DNA of 64,000 nt from Bacillus sp. FJAT-27264. Its GTDB lineage: Bacteria > Bacillota > Bacilli > Paenibacillales > Paenibacillaceae. Below the pieces are notes generated by a model, which saw only the letters and a list, made by a program, of their open reading frames with translations, searched no databases and was not told the DNA's origin. The translations under genes and the position numbers were made by a program. This document shows, piece by piece, positions 18,548 to 27,697 of this stretch. The DNA lies in assembly GCF_001682855.1 (NCBI RefSeq), contig NZ_MAQW01000012.1, positions 310,001-374,000 on the forward strand, given 5' to 3'. Positions within the stretch are counted from its first letter, which is position 1, and the number at the start of each line of letters is the position of its first letter.

Positions 18548-19687
18548 TCAACGATGCACGGTTTGTTGTACAAAAGCCGCTTCCAGTGCATCCAGCACTT
18601 CTGAGACGATGACTTGGGAGGATTCCTTGCGGGAGAGGGCATGCATAGACAGTTCCACTTCTTCCTGACCAGTTTTAATCTGAATCTGGTGGAGATAATC
18701 GGCCAGTTGCTTCTCGTTATACGCGGTGTAGATGGCCTTTTGTCCAGACAGACTGCGGGCATTGCCCTTCTCCTGCCCCGGTAACGGACGGTAGACGATC
18801 ACCGGCAAGGACTGGGAAAAGGCCTCTGTCAAGGTGATTGCTCCTGCTTTGGTCAAGAGCCCGGACGAGAGTGACATCAGCTCATGAATCTGATCGGTGT
18901 ACCCCTGAATATGCACCCGATCATTCCACTGATGACGACGTTCGAGATTCAGACGCAGCTTATGGTTATTTCCGCACAGTACGATCACATTGAACTCGGA
19001 TTGCTCCAAGATGGTTCGGATAATCCGCTGGACATTACCCAAAACACCGTAAGCTCCTGCAGAGAGAAGAATATAACGTCTGCTTGCGTTTAACCCGTGC
19101 TTGCGCAGCAGCTCTGTTCGATCCGGAATCTTCTGGAATGCTTCACGAATCGGGATGCCGCTAACTGTGATCGCCTGTGGAGGTACTCCTGATGCCAAAA
19201 GCGCATCTTTTACACTATCCGAAGGTGCAAAGTATTTCCAAGTCGAAGGATGAATCCACCGCCCATGCAGGACATAATCTGTCAACACGGTAAATATCGG
19301 CACTTGCATACCGACTTTCTCACTAAGCTCGGAGGCAGCCAAATAAGGAAACGTATGAATAATAACATCCGGTTTCAGCCGCTTCAGAACCTCTTCGACC
19401 TTACGCTTTCCCATAGAATGTAAAAAACGGCTGAGCGGCTGGCCTGGCTTCATTCGACTTGTCATATCGTACAGCATGCCGTACAGACCGGGAGCGTAAG
19501 CCGTGCTTTTCAAATAAAAGGTACGAGAGACTGCATTCAGAAAAGGGTGAACTTCCGCAAACAAATCAACAATATACACCTGCTCTACCCCACGCGCCAT
19601 AAAAGACTGTTGCAGCGCCTGCGCTGTCTTGGCATGACCGTCTCCAAAAGCGGAGGATACGATAAGGACAACCGGATTTATTTTCAT
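18548..19687 (-). CDS. GT28-family glycosyltransferase, MGDG/diglucosyl-diacylglycerol synthase-like
   Basis: 379 residues from ATG 19687, which follows GGAGACTTCTT; an upstream in-frame ATG (19738) has no ribosome site. The N-terminal MGDG-synthase domain carries SSAFGDGHAKTAQAL, and the C-terminal GT-B half carries GAITLTEAFSQSLPVIVYRPLPGQE, the nucleotide-sugar loop of the UgtP/MurG type. It probably transfers glucose or galactose from UDP-sugar to diacylglycerol or a related envelope lipid at the inner face of the membrane. It is monocistronic, reading away from the divergent membrane-protein gene. Confidence 0.87.
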   Translation of the reverse strand: MKINPVVLIVSSAFGDGHAKTAQALQQSFMARGVEQVYIVDLFAEVHPFLNAVSRTFYLKSTAYAPGLYGMLYDMTSRMKPGQPLSRFLHSMGKRKVEEVLKRLKPDVIIHTFPYLAASELSEKVGMQVPIFTVLTDYVLHGRWIHPSTWKYFAPSDSVKDALLASGVPPQAITVSGIPIREAFQKIPDRTELLRKHGLNASRRYILLSAGAYGVLGNVQRIIRTILEQSEFNVIVLCGNNHKLRLNLERRHQWNDRVHIQGYTDQIHELMSLSSGLLTKAGAITLTEAFSQSLPVIVYRPLPGQEKGNARSLSGQKAIYTAYNEKQLADYLHQIQIKTGQEEVELSMHALSRKESSQVIVSEVLDALEAAFVQQTVHR

Positions 19688-19837
19688 AAGAAGTCTCCTT
19701 TTTGGTATAGGCTCCTCTCCACTGTAAACCTTAATCATAAACGGACAATAAATACCGTATGTAAAATGTCAGAATATTAACCATTCCTTAGGGAAGTCAC
19801 TGTATAGTAGGAGAAAACTGGAGAAGGAACTGATCTG

Positions 19838-21289
19838 ATGAAGCCAAAAGCTGTCCATATCTTATATTGTGTACTAATTATAGGATTCGTCTTGGTAATG
19901 ATACCCAAATATTCGTATAATGATCCGGATACTTTTTGGCATATCGAAGTGGGGCGTTATATGATTGAGCACGGTCAGGTGCTGCATCACGCTATACATA
20001 CATTTTACGGGGATAAACTGCCTTATGTACCCCATGAATTCGGATTCCAGCTGCTCGTTGCACCGCTATATCAAGCGTTCGGCTGGCCGGGGATATACAT
20101 ATTGACTGCTGTGTGTCTATTGTTACTTATTCTAGGGTTGCTTCGGTTAGGACGGGTTTCACGCAAAGAGCTGGGTCTATCAGAGAACCATCCGCTGCTG
20201 TTGCCCTTTGTGCTGCTGATCAGTTGCTGGGTTTACTATAATTACTTCAAAGGCCGGCCACAAATGATCTCTGCGTTCATGATTGTGTGGTTTTTTGTTT
20301 ACATGCGTGAATTTCAGATGGTTACCAAAAAAAGATACGCAGCCGCGATGATCCTCCTGTCCTGTGCTATCGCCAACTTTCACGCGGGTGTGTGGCTGGT
20401 CATCGCTGTGTTTACGGGAATGACGTTCCTGGAAGCACTGATTGCCAAAACATGGACCAGACGCCATATCATCGTTTATGTGCTTACTTGGCTTGCTGGC
20501 CTAGCCAACCCTGGTGGGCTAAAAAGTCTTCTGTTCATCCTGGCCGTCACCCAGAAGAACTTCAATCTGCTGATTAACGAATGGCAGCCGCTTCAATTTA
20601 ACAAGCTAGTGAATCTTCCGATTCTGCTGCTTCTGCTATTTTTTGCAGCTACATTGCCTTTCGCCTTGCAGCGCAAGCCGTTTCGGTTCTTTATGATGCT
20701 CGGGATTCTGTATCTCGGTGTGTCCAATTTCAAGCAAAATCTATTCATGTGGCTGTTCATCCCTTACTTTGCCGCAGTGTTCTTCGAGGCGCTTCCGAAG
20801 GTATCCAGGCTACGCAAGTTCGCATATTTGCCGACACGAAAAACGATCCTGCTCTGCTTAACGCTGGGCCTGACGATCAATACGGCCTACATCTTTCTCG
20901 TTCCGCCCGTGGTAGATGCCAAAAGCTATCCGGTCGATGAAATGACCTATATTCTTGATAAAACACCTGACGGTGTGCGCCCACGGGTATTCTCCCGCTA
21001 CGGCTCATCCGGCTACGTGATGTTCCGCGGCGGGGATATCCTCTGTGACGGAAGACAGGACCCTTTTATCACCAAAGAATCTATAGGTGCGTTGGGCTGG
21101 ACGGCCTTTGAACGTTCGATGTACGGGTTCTCTGAATATTTGCCGGAGATTGTCAAAGCCGATCATCCTGATTATGTCATTGTCCATGACGGCGTCTCCC
21201 GCAAGCTTTACAATGAGTGGGTCAAGGACTTCGGACAACCCGTGTATAAGGGAAGATACGGGAGTGTATTTTCTTTTTTAGACAAATAA
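19838..21289 (+). CDS. Polytopic membrane protein, possible glycosyltransferase-like
   Basis: 483 residues with about ten hydrophobic helices and a soluble C-terminal portion (~385-483). Near the N-terminus is SYNDPDTFWHIEVGRYM, a D-x-D/W-H pattern in the first extracellular loop seen in multi-pass GT-C-like proteins of unknown substrate. The product contains CDGRQDPF and VIVHDGVSRKLYNEW in the tail. GAGAAGG lies ahead of ATG. The last base of its stop (21289) abuts the stop codon of the opposite-strand peptidase with no spacer or terminator. Function not assigned. Confidence 0.8.
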   Translation: MKPKAVHILYCVLIIGFVLVMIPKYSYNDPDTFWHIEVGRYMIEHGQVLHHAIHTFYGDKLPYVPHEFGFQLLVAPLYQAFGWPGIYILTAVCLLLLILGLLRLGRVSRKELGLSENHPLLLPFVLLISCWVYYNYFKGRPQMISAFMIVWFFVYMREFQMVTKKRYAAAMILLSCAIANFHAGVWLVIAVFTGMTFLEALIAKTWTRRHIIVYVLTWLAGLANPGGLKSLLFILAVTQKNFNLLINEWQPLQFNKLVNLPILLLLLFFAATLPFALQRKPFRFFMMLGILYLGVSNFKQNLFMWLFIPYFAAVFFEALPKVSRLRKFAYLPTRKTILLCLTLGLTINTAYIFLVPPVVDAKSYPVDEMTYILDKTPDGVRPRVFSRYGSSGYVMFRGGDILCDGRQDPFITKESIGALGWTAFERSMYGFSEYLPEIVKADHPDYVIVHDGVSRKLYNEWVKDFGQPVYKGRYGSVFSFLDK

Positions 21290-21970
21290 TCAAGACATTA
21301 AGCCCGCGTATCGCAAGAATCGATAAATGATATCCATTTGATAATGCACCCGGTCCGCATGATTTAGACTCCAGCAGGTCTCTACGGTCACTGCCTTCGC
21401 TCCAAATAACCGTGAGACCGCCATCCTTGAAGTGCCGGACCGGGAGCGCAGACGAATGTTGAAACGCAGGGATTTTACCCCTATAGTCCCGTTGATGCCT
21501 CTAAGAACATGGCGGACAGCAGGCACTGCCGGATTCCCTGGGCTGACCACCAGGCTTTGACCCAGCACCCGTTTGCTCAGTTGGGACAACCCGTTGGCTT
21601 CGTGAAGGTCCAGATACCAGGATGGGCGATAGCTGCGCATCAAACGACACAAAGATGAGGCCAGCGGATGGCTCGCTGCTTCATTGTTGTATCTGGGGAA
21701 TCTGCGGTTTAAGTCAGGGACACCGCGAATCCGTTTGCGATAAGCTTGTTTATTCAGAATCGGTACGATAATCAGGGTTCCCCGCTGAATGCTCCTACTT
21801 CCATGACGGAGTTGATCCACAATCCTCTGCGCTGCCTTCATGCTGGCCGTTTCATTTCCGTGTATCCCCGCGACAATCATAAAGACCGGTCCCCGCTGGC
21901 TTCCTCTGATAACATGATAAGGCGTGTTATAGGCTGAACCCGGTGCTAAGCTATGCTTTTTCACGATCAC
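21290..21970 (-). CDS. M14 family zinc carboxypeptidase / AstE-AspA-like amidohydrolase
   Basis: 226 residues. Zinc ligands HGNE (His37, Glu40) and His123 in YLDLHE; substrate-arginine segment DLNRRFP (86-92); catalytic Glu197 in AVTVETCW. This set matches the compact succinylglutamate desuccinylase/aspartoacylase branch of M14. No signal peptide, so it is probably cytoplasmic. It likely removes an acyl or peptidyl group from an amino acid or peptide; the substrate is unknown. It is single, convergent with the membrane-protein gene and divergent from the NlpC gene. Confidence 0.85.
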   Translation of the reverse strand: MIVKKHSLAPGSAYNTPYHVIRGSQRGPVFMIVAGIHGNETASMKAAQRIVDQLRHGSRSIQRGTLIIVPILNKQAYRKRIRGVPDLNRRFPRYNNEAASHPLASSLCRLMRSYRPSWYLDLHEANGLSQLSKRVLGQSLVVSPGNPAVPAVRHVLRGINGTIGVKSLRFNIRLRSRSGTSRMAVSRLFGAKAVTVETCWSLNHADRVHYQMDIIYRFLRYAGLMS

Positions 21971-22283
21971 CGTTTCCCACCTCCTGATGATTTCGCCCCG
22001 CTGTGATGCAGGAATAACACTATATTTTTATGCTTGTTTCTTTGCAGAGGGTTGGACAAAACAGCAAAAAGACCCCACCGCCGCAGCTATGAAGTCCCCA
22101 ATTCTCCTTTCTATAAGTGTGTCAATAAGAAAAAGATGTGAAATTTCTCAGCGTACTCTAATAAACTCTCCACACCGATTGGCACAAGCGAGATCCAAGG
22201 TTGCATGGTAAGTTATGGCTATTTTATCTATGCTATGGTGTTCTCAGGGTAATCAGCCCGCACAAAACCATAGGAGGTAATGT
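21971..22283. other. Intergenic region upstream of the NlpC/P60 gene
   Basis: 313 bases. I looked for a cyclic-di-AMP (ydaO) riboswitch, common before NlpC/P60 genes, and did not find its conserved blocks. The only firm element is AGGAGGT just ahead of ATG 22284. Confidence 0.4.
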
Positions 22284-22910
22284 ATGAGTATCCATAACAA
22301 ACAACGTATCCGCAAGCTTTGTGTCGGTGTCAGCTTAGGGCTTGCCCTGATGACTTCAGGTGTTGCCGTCTTGGACGGCTCCAGTACAGCCTATGCCGCA
22401 ACAAGTCAGACTTCTGTAGCAGATAACATCATTGCAACCGGCTTGAAATTCCAAGGGACTCCTTATAAATTTGGAGCTAAGGCAGGAAATACAAGTTCCT
22501 TCGACTGCTCGTCCTTCACTCAATACGTATTCAAGCAGAACGGCGTTACCCTTCCACGTACATCAACCCAGCAATCTACTGCGGGCACTTATGTATCAAG
22601 AAGTCAGCTGCAACCGGGTGATCTCGTCTTCTTCTACTCCCCTATTCACCATGTAGCTATTTATATGGGCGACGGCAAGATACTGCATACCTACGGCAAA
22701 GGCGGTGTCACCGTCACGAATCTGAATTCCGGCTGGTGGGATTCGCATTACACAACAGCGCGTCGTGTTCTGCCATCAAGCGGACAATCTGTCTCCCATT
22801 CAGTGATGGATAACAGCACTAACGACGATAACAGCAGTAGCAGCAGTAATAGCAATAACGGCGATAATGCGTCACAAGATCTTTTTGGATACTTTAATTT
22901 TGAAAAATAG
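22284..22910 (+). CDS. Secreted NlpC/P60 family peptidoglycan endopeptidase
   Basis: 208 residues. Signal peptide with a basic N-terminus and a hydrophobic core, cleavage after AYA (~38). NlpC/P60 domain (~45-165) with catalytic Cys75 in DCSSF, His123 in HHVAIYMG and His135 in HTYG. It should cleave gamma-D-glutamyl-diaminopimelate bonds of the cell wall. No SH3 or LysM targeting domain; instead the last ~40 residues are a Ser/Asn/Asp low-complexity tail. It is monocistronic, closed by the terminator at 22925. Confidence 0.94.
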   Translation: MSIHNKQRIRKLCVGVSLGLALMTSGVAVLDGSSTAYAATSQTSVADNIIATGLKFQGTPYKFGAKAGNTSSFDCSSFTQYVFKQNGVTLPRTSTQQSTAGTYVSRSQLQPGDLVFFYSPIHHVAIYMGDGKILHTYGKGGVTVTNLNSGWWDSHYTTARRVLPSSGQSVSHSVMDNSTNDDNSSSSSNSNNGDNASQDLFGYFNFEK

Positions 22911-22924
22911 ACCACTATAATACT

Positions 22925-22957
22925 AAAGCCACATCCGATAACTCTGGATGTGGCTTT
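22925..22957. terminator. Bidirectional terminator between nlpC/P60 gene and histidine kinase gene
   Basis: Perfect 12-bp arms AAAGCCACATCC and GGATGTGGCTTT with a 9-base loop. A-rich and T-rich ends serve both convergent genes. Confidence 0.85.
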
Positions 22958-22979
22958 GCCGCGGCTCGTCTATAGATGA

Positions 22980-24371
22980 TCAACACTTGATCTCTCCCGA
23001 TTTCTTTGCCGGACCCGGAGCTGGTCTTACAGGCAGCCTGACACTTACAGTGGTTCCCTCGCCCTCCACGCTTTCAATCCAGATTAAGCCGTCATGCTCC
23101 TGCACAATAGATTTAGCAATCGGAAGACCCAGACCGGTCCCTCCCGTCTTGCGGTGCCGTGAATTGTCCACGCGATAGAACCGCTCGAAGACGTGTTTGA
23201 TCTCGTGCTGCGGAATTCCGATTCCTTGATCCTTCACAGCAACCGTAACTTCTCCATCTTTTTCGGAAATAAAAATATCTACCACTTGAGAACTGTATTT
23301 CTGCGCATTGTCCACCAAGATAATCAGCAGTTGCTCAATTTTATTGCGGTCTGCTTCAATATCCTTCGCCTCGGGACTGGCATGTAGCCGAATTGTACGC
23401 TCGTTAACCAAATGAAAGCGGGCAATCACTTGCTGGCAGACCTCCACCATATTCACTGGCTCCAAATTCAACTTTGTGCTTTGCTGCGAAGAGGCCAGCA
23501 TAAGTAGCTGCCGGGTCATCTTGCGCATCCGCTTAGTTTCCTCATAGATCGACTGAATCGCCTCTTCCTGCACCGCCTGATCCTCGTTCCCCCATCGCTT
23601 CAGCATATTGGCATAGCCCTCAATAATCGTCAACATCGTATTCAGTTCATGAGAGGCATCGGATACAAATTGCTGCTGCTTCCAGAAGCTTTCTTCCAAT
23701 CGTCCAATCATGCGGTTGAAGGTCTCTGTCAGATCATAGAGCTCATCACGGGCAGAACCCTGTAGAGGGATGGTGTTAAAGGTCAGACTCTCTTCATTCT
23801 TCCGCATCGTCTGGATGCTTTTGGTAATGGGCTTCAAAATGGTCCGGGACACCAGTTTGCCTGCTGCCAGACATAAGAGGACAGCGATCAATGACGATAT
23901 GCTAAGGATGGTTAGGAGATTTTGAATGCTTGCCTTCAGACCATCCAGCTTCGCAGCGATCTCATAACCGCTGATCACTTTATTCTGAACCATGACCGGA
24001 ATATGTACGACCATAACTAACTCATCTTCCCGCTCCAGAAGGAGCCACTTCCGGTGCCTGGCATACTTGAAGGAAATACCGCTCAAATTCATATCTTTGC
24101 CATGTGTGATTTCATAGACTTTATTGTTAAGAAAATCGGATATGCGGATATAGGTGCTCTGTGTCAGGGAACTTCGGAGCAGGAGCTCCTGTTCTGACTC
24201 CGGGAGAGAGGCTGCTTCGTTCACAATCGGCACCCATTTGCTCAGGAGCAGTTCATTGGCGTTGCGGGTAGCATTTGTAATGTATAGGCAGTATACAGTG
24301 ATATCGACAAACAGGAGAATACCAATGAGGACCAAGGAAGTGAGAAGATTAATTCGGGTACCGATCTTCAA
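22980..24371 (-). CDS. Membrane sensor histidine kinase
   Basis: 463 residues. TM1 ~8-32, extracellular sensor ~33-150, TM2 ~152-175, HAMP ~176-230, HisKA with phospho-acceptor His241, HATPase_c with the N box (DNAQKYS), GIGIP and GGTGLGLPIA. The H-box reads SDASHELNTMLTIIEGY: the usual Arg-Thr-Pro after HEL is Asn-Thr-Met. All ATP-binding boxes look intact. The start overlaps the response regulator stop by 4 bases (24368-24371), so the pair is one operon. The sensed signal is unknown. Confidence 0.93.
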   Translation of the reverse strand: MKIGTRINLLTSLVLIGILLFVDITVYCLYITNATRNANELLLSKWVPIVNEAASLPESEQELLLRSSLTQSTYIRISDFLNNKVYEITHGKDMNLSGISFKYARHRKWLLLEREDELVMVVHIPVMVQNKVISGYEIAAKLDGLKASIQNLLTILSISSLIAVLLCLAAGKLVSRTILKPITKSIQTMRKNEESLTFNTIPLQGSARDELYDLTETFNRMIGRLEESFWKQQQFVSDASHELNTMLTIIEGYANMLKRWGNEDQAVQEEAIQSIYEETKRMRKMTRQLLMLASSQQSTKLNLEPVNMVEVCQQVIARFHLVNERTIRLHASPEAKDIEADRNKIEQLLIILVDNAQKYSSQVVDIFISEKDGEVTVAVKDQGIGIPQHEIKHVFERFYRVDNSRHRKTGGTGLGLPIAKSIVQEHDGLIWIESVEGEGTTVSVRLPVRPAPGPAKKSGEIKC

Positions 24372-25069
24372 TCGTCTTCCTCCCGAATACTATATCCTAT
24401 ACCGCGGCTGGTCTTGATCAGCTTCTTCTTGTGACCCTTGTCGATCTTTTGCCGCAAGTAACGGATATACACATCCACTACATTCGTATCTCCCACGAAC
24501 TCAAAATCCCAGACATCCTTGATGATCTGCTCTCTGCTCAAGACATGATTCTTATGTTCGATCATATACACCAGCAGGTCGAACTCCTTGGGCGTCAGCT
24601 CGATTCGCTGCTCTCCTCTAGTGACGTCCCTGGTCTGTTTATTGATAGTCAAATTATCCGCTTCGATAACAGGACTCTCTTCTCCCTGCAGCTGAGAATT
24701 CCCGGCAGGCGTGCGAATATGCGCCCTGATTCTTGCCAGCAGTTCCTCAATCTCAAAAGGTTTCGTAATGTAGTCATTAGCTCCCTGGTCTAATCCAGAT
24801 ACAATATCAGGTGTCGTATTTCGAGCGGTAACGAGAATAACCGGCGTAGTCTCATCCGCTTTGCGCAATCTTCGCAGGACTTCAACCCCATTCAGACCTG
24901 GCATCATAATGTCCAGAATGATGATATCCCAGGACTGCCCGAGTGCCAGTTCCAGCCCTTCTCTTCCATCATGGGCAATCTCAACCTCATAACCTTCGTG
25001 GGATAGCTCCAGTTGAAGCAGCCTAGATATCCGCTCCTCGTCATCAATCACCAGAACTGATTTACTCAT
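24368..25069 (-). CDS. OmpR/PhoB family response regulator
   Basis: 233 residues. Receiver with acidic pocket DDEE (9-12), phospho-acceptor Asp53 in ILDIMMPG, Thr81 in VTAR and Lys103 in TKPFE; C-terminal winged helix with LTPKEFDLLVYM and GDTNVVDVYIRYLRQKID. First gene of the two-component operon; the kinase overlaps its end. Regulon unknown. The 5' side abuts the terminator of the GH4 gene, so its promoter must lie within 25070-25111. Confidence 0.95.
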   Translation of the reverse strand: MSKSVLVIDDEERISRLLQLELSHEGYEVEIAHDGREGLELALGQSWDIIILDIMMPGLNGVEVLRRLRKADETTPVILVTARNTTPDIVSGLDQGANDYITKPFEIEELLARIRAHIRTPAGNSQLQGEESPVIEADNLTINKQTRDVTRGEQRIELTPKEFDLLVYMIEHKNHVLSREQIIKDVWDFEFVGDTNVVDVYIRYLRQKIDKGHKKKLIKTSRGIGYSIREEDD

Positions 25070-25111
25070 GGCAATGCCTCCTTCACATGGAATATGAATA
25101 ATGCAGTATAC

Positions 25112-25156
25112 AAAAAGGACAGGATATTTCCCTTTTGGGAATAGTATCCTGTCCTT
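25112..25156 (-). terminator. Terminator of the GH4 glycosidase gene
   Basis: On the minus strand AAGGACAGGATA pairs with TATCCTGTCCTT (25115-25126 and 25145-25156), with an internal CCCAAAAGGG helix, followed by TTTTTG. Confidence 0.88.
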
Positions 25157-25178
25157 CTTCCATTCTTATTCCTGAATA

Positions 25179-26477
25179 TTAGTTATACTTCGGCAACCAA
25201 TCTCCATGGGCTTCGATCAGCTCATCACACATCGCGACGATATCATCCATCGACAGCTCTGCAGATGTATGTGGATCCAGCATTGCAGCATGATAAATAT
25301 GTTCCTTCTTGCGTGTGATGGCTGCTTCAATCGTCAGCAATTGGGTATTGATATTGGTACGGTTCAGTGCTGCGCATTGTGGCGGAAGATCGCCTACAAA
25401 TGTTGGTGTAATGCCGCTGGCATCAACCAGACATGACACCTCAACACAGGCTTCTCTAGGCAAGTTGGTAATTAGGCCAGTATTCATGACGTTGCCGCCG
25501 ATTTTGAACGGCACATTCGTCTCAATAGCCTCCATGATGTAAGATGCATATTCCGCGGAGCGTTCATGTTGAAGGCCAGGGTTATTGACCAGATCTTCGC
25601 GCATATTCTTCCAGTTGCCAATCTGTTCCACGCACCGGCGCGGATACTCGTCCAGTGGAATCTGGAAGCGCTCGATCAGTTCAGGATAGTTACGCTTGAT
25701 AAAATACGGGTGATATTCTGCATTGTGCTCGGAAGATTCGGTGATATAGTATCCGAATTTAAGCATCATCTCATAACGTACCATGTCATGGTGATGCTCC
25801 TTCTGCTTCTCAGCCGCCCGGCGTTTAATTTCCGGATACAGGTCTTCCCCGTCCTTGGTCACTTCCAGCAGCCAGGCCATATGGTTAATACCGGCAATTT
25901 TGCCCTGAACACCTTTATGATCCATGCCAAGATCTCTGAGCAAATCCTGAACGCAATGTTGCACGCTGTGACATAGACCAACCGTCTTCACGCCACCGTA
26001 CGTACTCATGACATTCGTCAGCACCGCCATCGGGTTCGTATAGTTCATGAACAGAGCATCCGGACAGACTTCCCGGATATCTGCGGCAAAATCCAGCATG
26101 ACAGGAATGGTGCGGAGGTTGCGGAAAATCCCGCCGATGCCGACCGTATCTGCAATGGTCTGGCGAAGACCATACTTCTTCGGAATTTCGAAATCAGTAA
26201 TTGTACAAGGATCGTAACCGCCAACCTGAATTGCATTGATTACATATTTGGCGCCGCGCAGTGCTTCTTTGCGATCATTGTAAGCTTTGACTACACAAGT
26301 CGAACCATGGGAAGATTTAATATTATTGAGCATGTTCTCCGAATCGGCAAGACGAACCGGATCAATATCAAACAAAGCCAACTCAAAACCTTGCAAGGCA
26401 GGTGTTCTCATGCAGTCACCCAGTACGTTCTTGGCAAACACGGTGCTGCCTGCACCGATAAATGTAATTTTGGACAT
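25179..26477 (-). CDS. melA: Glycoside hydrolase family 4, alpha-galactosidase/alpha-glucosidase
   Basis: 432 residues from ATG 26477, which follows AAGGAGG; an earlier in-frame ATG (26516) has no ribosome site. NAD+ loop FIGAGSTVFA (~6-15), NYTNP (145-149) and the metal-binding CHSV (Cys169, His170), all GH4 hallmarks. These enzymes need NAD+ and a divalent metal (usually Mn2+) and cleave by oxidation-elimination. The MelA-like sequence favours alpha-galactosidase, but GH4 specificity overlaps. A divergent AraC regulator suggests sugar-inducible control. No transporter is adjacent. Confidence 0.9.
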   Translation of the reverse strand: MSKITFIGAGSTVFAKNVLGDCMRTPALQGFELALFDIDPVRLADSENMLNNIKSSHGSTCVVKAYNDRKEALRGAKYVINAIQVGGYDPCTITDFEIPKKYGLRQTIADTVGIGGIFRNLRTIPVMLDFAADIREVCPDALFMNYTNPMAVLTNVMSTYGGVKTVGLCHSVQHCVQDLLRDLGMDHKGVQGKIAGINHMAWLLEVTKDGEDLYPEIKRRAAEKQKEHHHDMVRYEMMLKFGYYITESSEHNAEYHPYFIKRNYPELIERFQIPLDEYPRRCVEQIGNWKNMREDLVNNPGLQHERSAEYASYIMEAIETNVPFKIGGNVMNTGLITNLPREACVEVSCLVDASGITPTFVGDLPPQCAALNRTNINTQLLTIEAAITRKKEHIYHAAMLDPHTSAELSMDDIVAMCDELIEAHGDWLPKYN

Positions 26478-26660
26478 GTGAAATCCTCCTTCGAATGTAT
26501 ACACTGAAGACTGCATTAATTATAAATCCTGTTGCATCACAAGGAGTAATTCGCCTTAAAATGCACTAATAGCAAGCATTCAGCGTCGCTCTTTTCAATA
26601 TCCACTATAAATTAGCATGCTTCGATTGAATATGGAGAAATACAAGAGACATATGGATTT

Positions 26661-26689
26661 TTGTTGCATGTATCTAAATTTGTTATAAT
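26661..26689 (+). promoter_or_regulatory. Promoter of the AraC regulator gene
   Basis: TTGTTG (26661-26666), 17-base spacer, TATAAT (26684-26689). The octamer TGTTGCAT overlaps the -35 (26662-26669) and is repeated at 26530-26537 near the melA side, a possible regulator half-site. Confidence 0.6.
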
Positions 26690-26734
26690 GGTCTCTGGTT
26701 CTATTTTCAATTGTCCAGGAGGCGGCTTTACGTT

Positions 26735-27604
26735 ATGAGTCCAGAACATTCATTTTATACATCCGGCTTTAACCTGATACCGGACGAACCAGATTTGACC
26801 GTACTGTTCAGTGGTGAAGCTTCACCGGTTCCCGGTCATAAGGTCGGTCCGTCTGTCCACGACTATTATCTGATTCATACGGTCTTTGACGGAGAAGGCA
26901 CCTTTCAGAGCGGAAGCGGGAAGATTCATCCCTGCAGTTCAGGAGATACTTTTATTATCTTTCCAGGCGCTTTGTTCTGCTATCAGGCCGACACGCTCAA
27001 ACCATGGTCTTACGCATGGGTCGGTCTTAGGGGCGATGCTGTCCCGTCACTGCTCAGCAGAGTCGGGATTACCAAAGAGCAGCCAGTCATTCACTCCGAA
27101 CATTTGTCGGAATTAAGTTATCTGTACGAGAAGACGCGGCTTTCCTTTCAACAATCGCCGTATCCGCAATTGGAAAGTCTGGAGGCTTCCGGCTGGCTGC
27201 GCCTCCTCCTTCATCAGTTTGGTTATGACAACCGCAGTACACTGTCTGTTCCGTCTCAAGCGATGCCCAGCATTATCGACCGGCAGATCGATCAGGCTAT
27301 ACGCTGGATTACCTTTGAGTATCATCAGCAGGTGAACATTGATCATATGGCCTCCTCTCTTGGCTATCACCGGGCTCACCTGTCCAAAGCCTTCAAAGTC
27401 AGAACCGGGATGTCACCTAAGCAATATTTGATGAAAGTACGGATGAACAAAGCCGAAGAACTGCTTCGCGGACATCTGACCATTGATCAAGTGGCTTCTT
27501 CTGTCGGTTTTAACGATGCACTGTATTTCTCCAAGCAATTCCGCAAATGGAGCGGGATGTCGCCAAGTGAATACCGGACGGAAAAGCGCAATGAGGGAGG
27601 CTGA
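26735..27604 (+). CDS. AraC family transcriptional activator with cupin sensor domain
   Basis: 289 residues from ATG 26735; a TTG at 26711 is in frame but overlaps the AGGAGG (26717-26722) that serves the ATG. N-terminal AraC-type cupin (~10-150) with the HDYYLIHTVFDGEG strand; C-terminal pair of helix-turn-helices (~190-285) including AHLSKAFKVRTGMSPKQY and a second FNDALYFSKQFRKWSGMSPSEY type motif (partly quoted). Divergent from melA with 257 bases between, so likely a sugar-responsive activator of melA. Confidence 0.92.
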   Translation: MSPEHSFYTSGFNLIPDEPDLTVLFSGEASPVPGHKVGPSVHDYYLIHTVFDGEGTFQSGSGKIHPCSSGDTFIIFPGALFCYQADTLKPWSYAWVGLRGDAVPSLLSRVGITKEQPVIHSEHLSELSYLYEKTRLSFQQSPYPQLESLEASGWLRLLLHQFGYDNRSTLSVPSQAMPSIIDRQIDQAIRWITFEYHQQVNIDHMASSLGYHRAHLSKAFKVRTGMSPKQYLMKVRMNKAEELLRGHLTIDQVASSVGFNDALYFSKQFRKWSGMSPSEYRTEKRNEGG

Positions 27605-27697
27605 AAAAAGCAGAAGGAGAATTTTCAGTAGCTTTCTGAAAAAAAGAAGCATAAAATTAAAGATAAATTTCAAAATACTGCTGAGGAGGAAATAGAC

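Noticed and set aside
21971-22283. Cyclic-di-AMP (ydaO) riboswitch before the NlpC/P60 gene
   Set aside because: The conserved blocks of that aptamer could not be found by eye, although the gene type made it worth checking.
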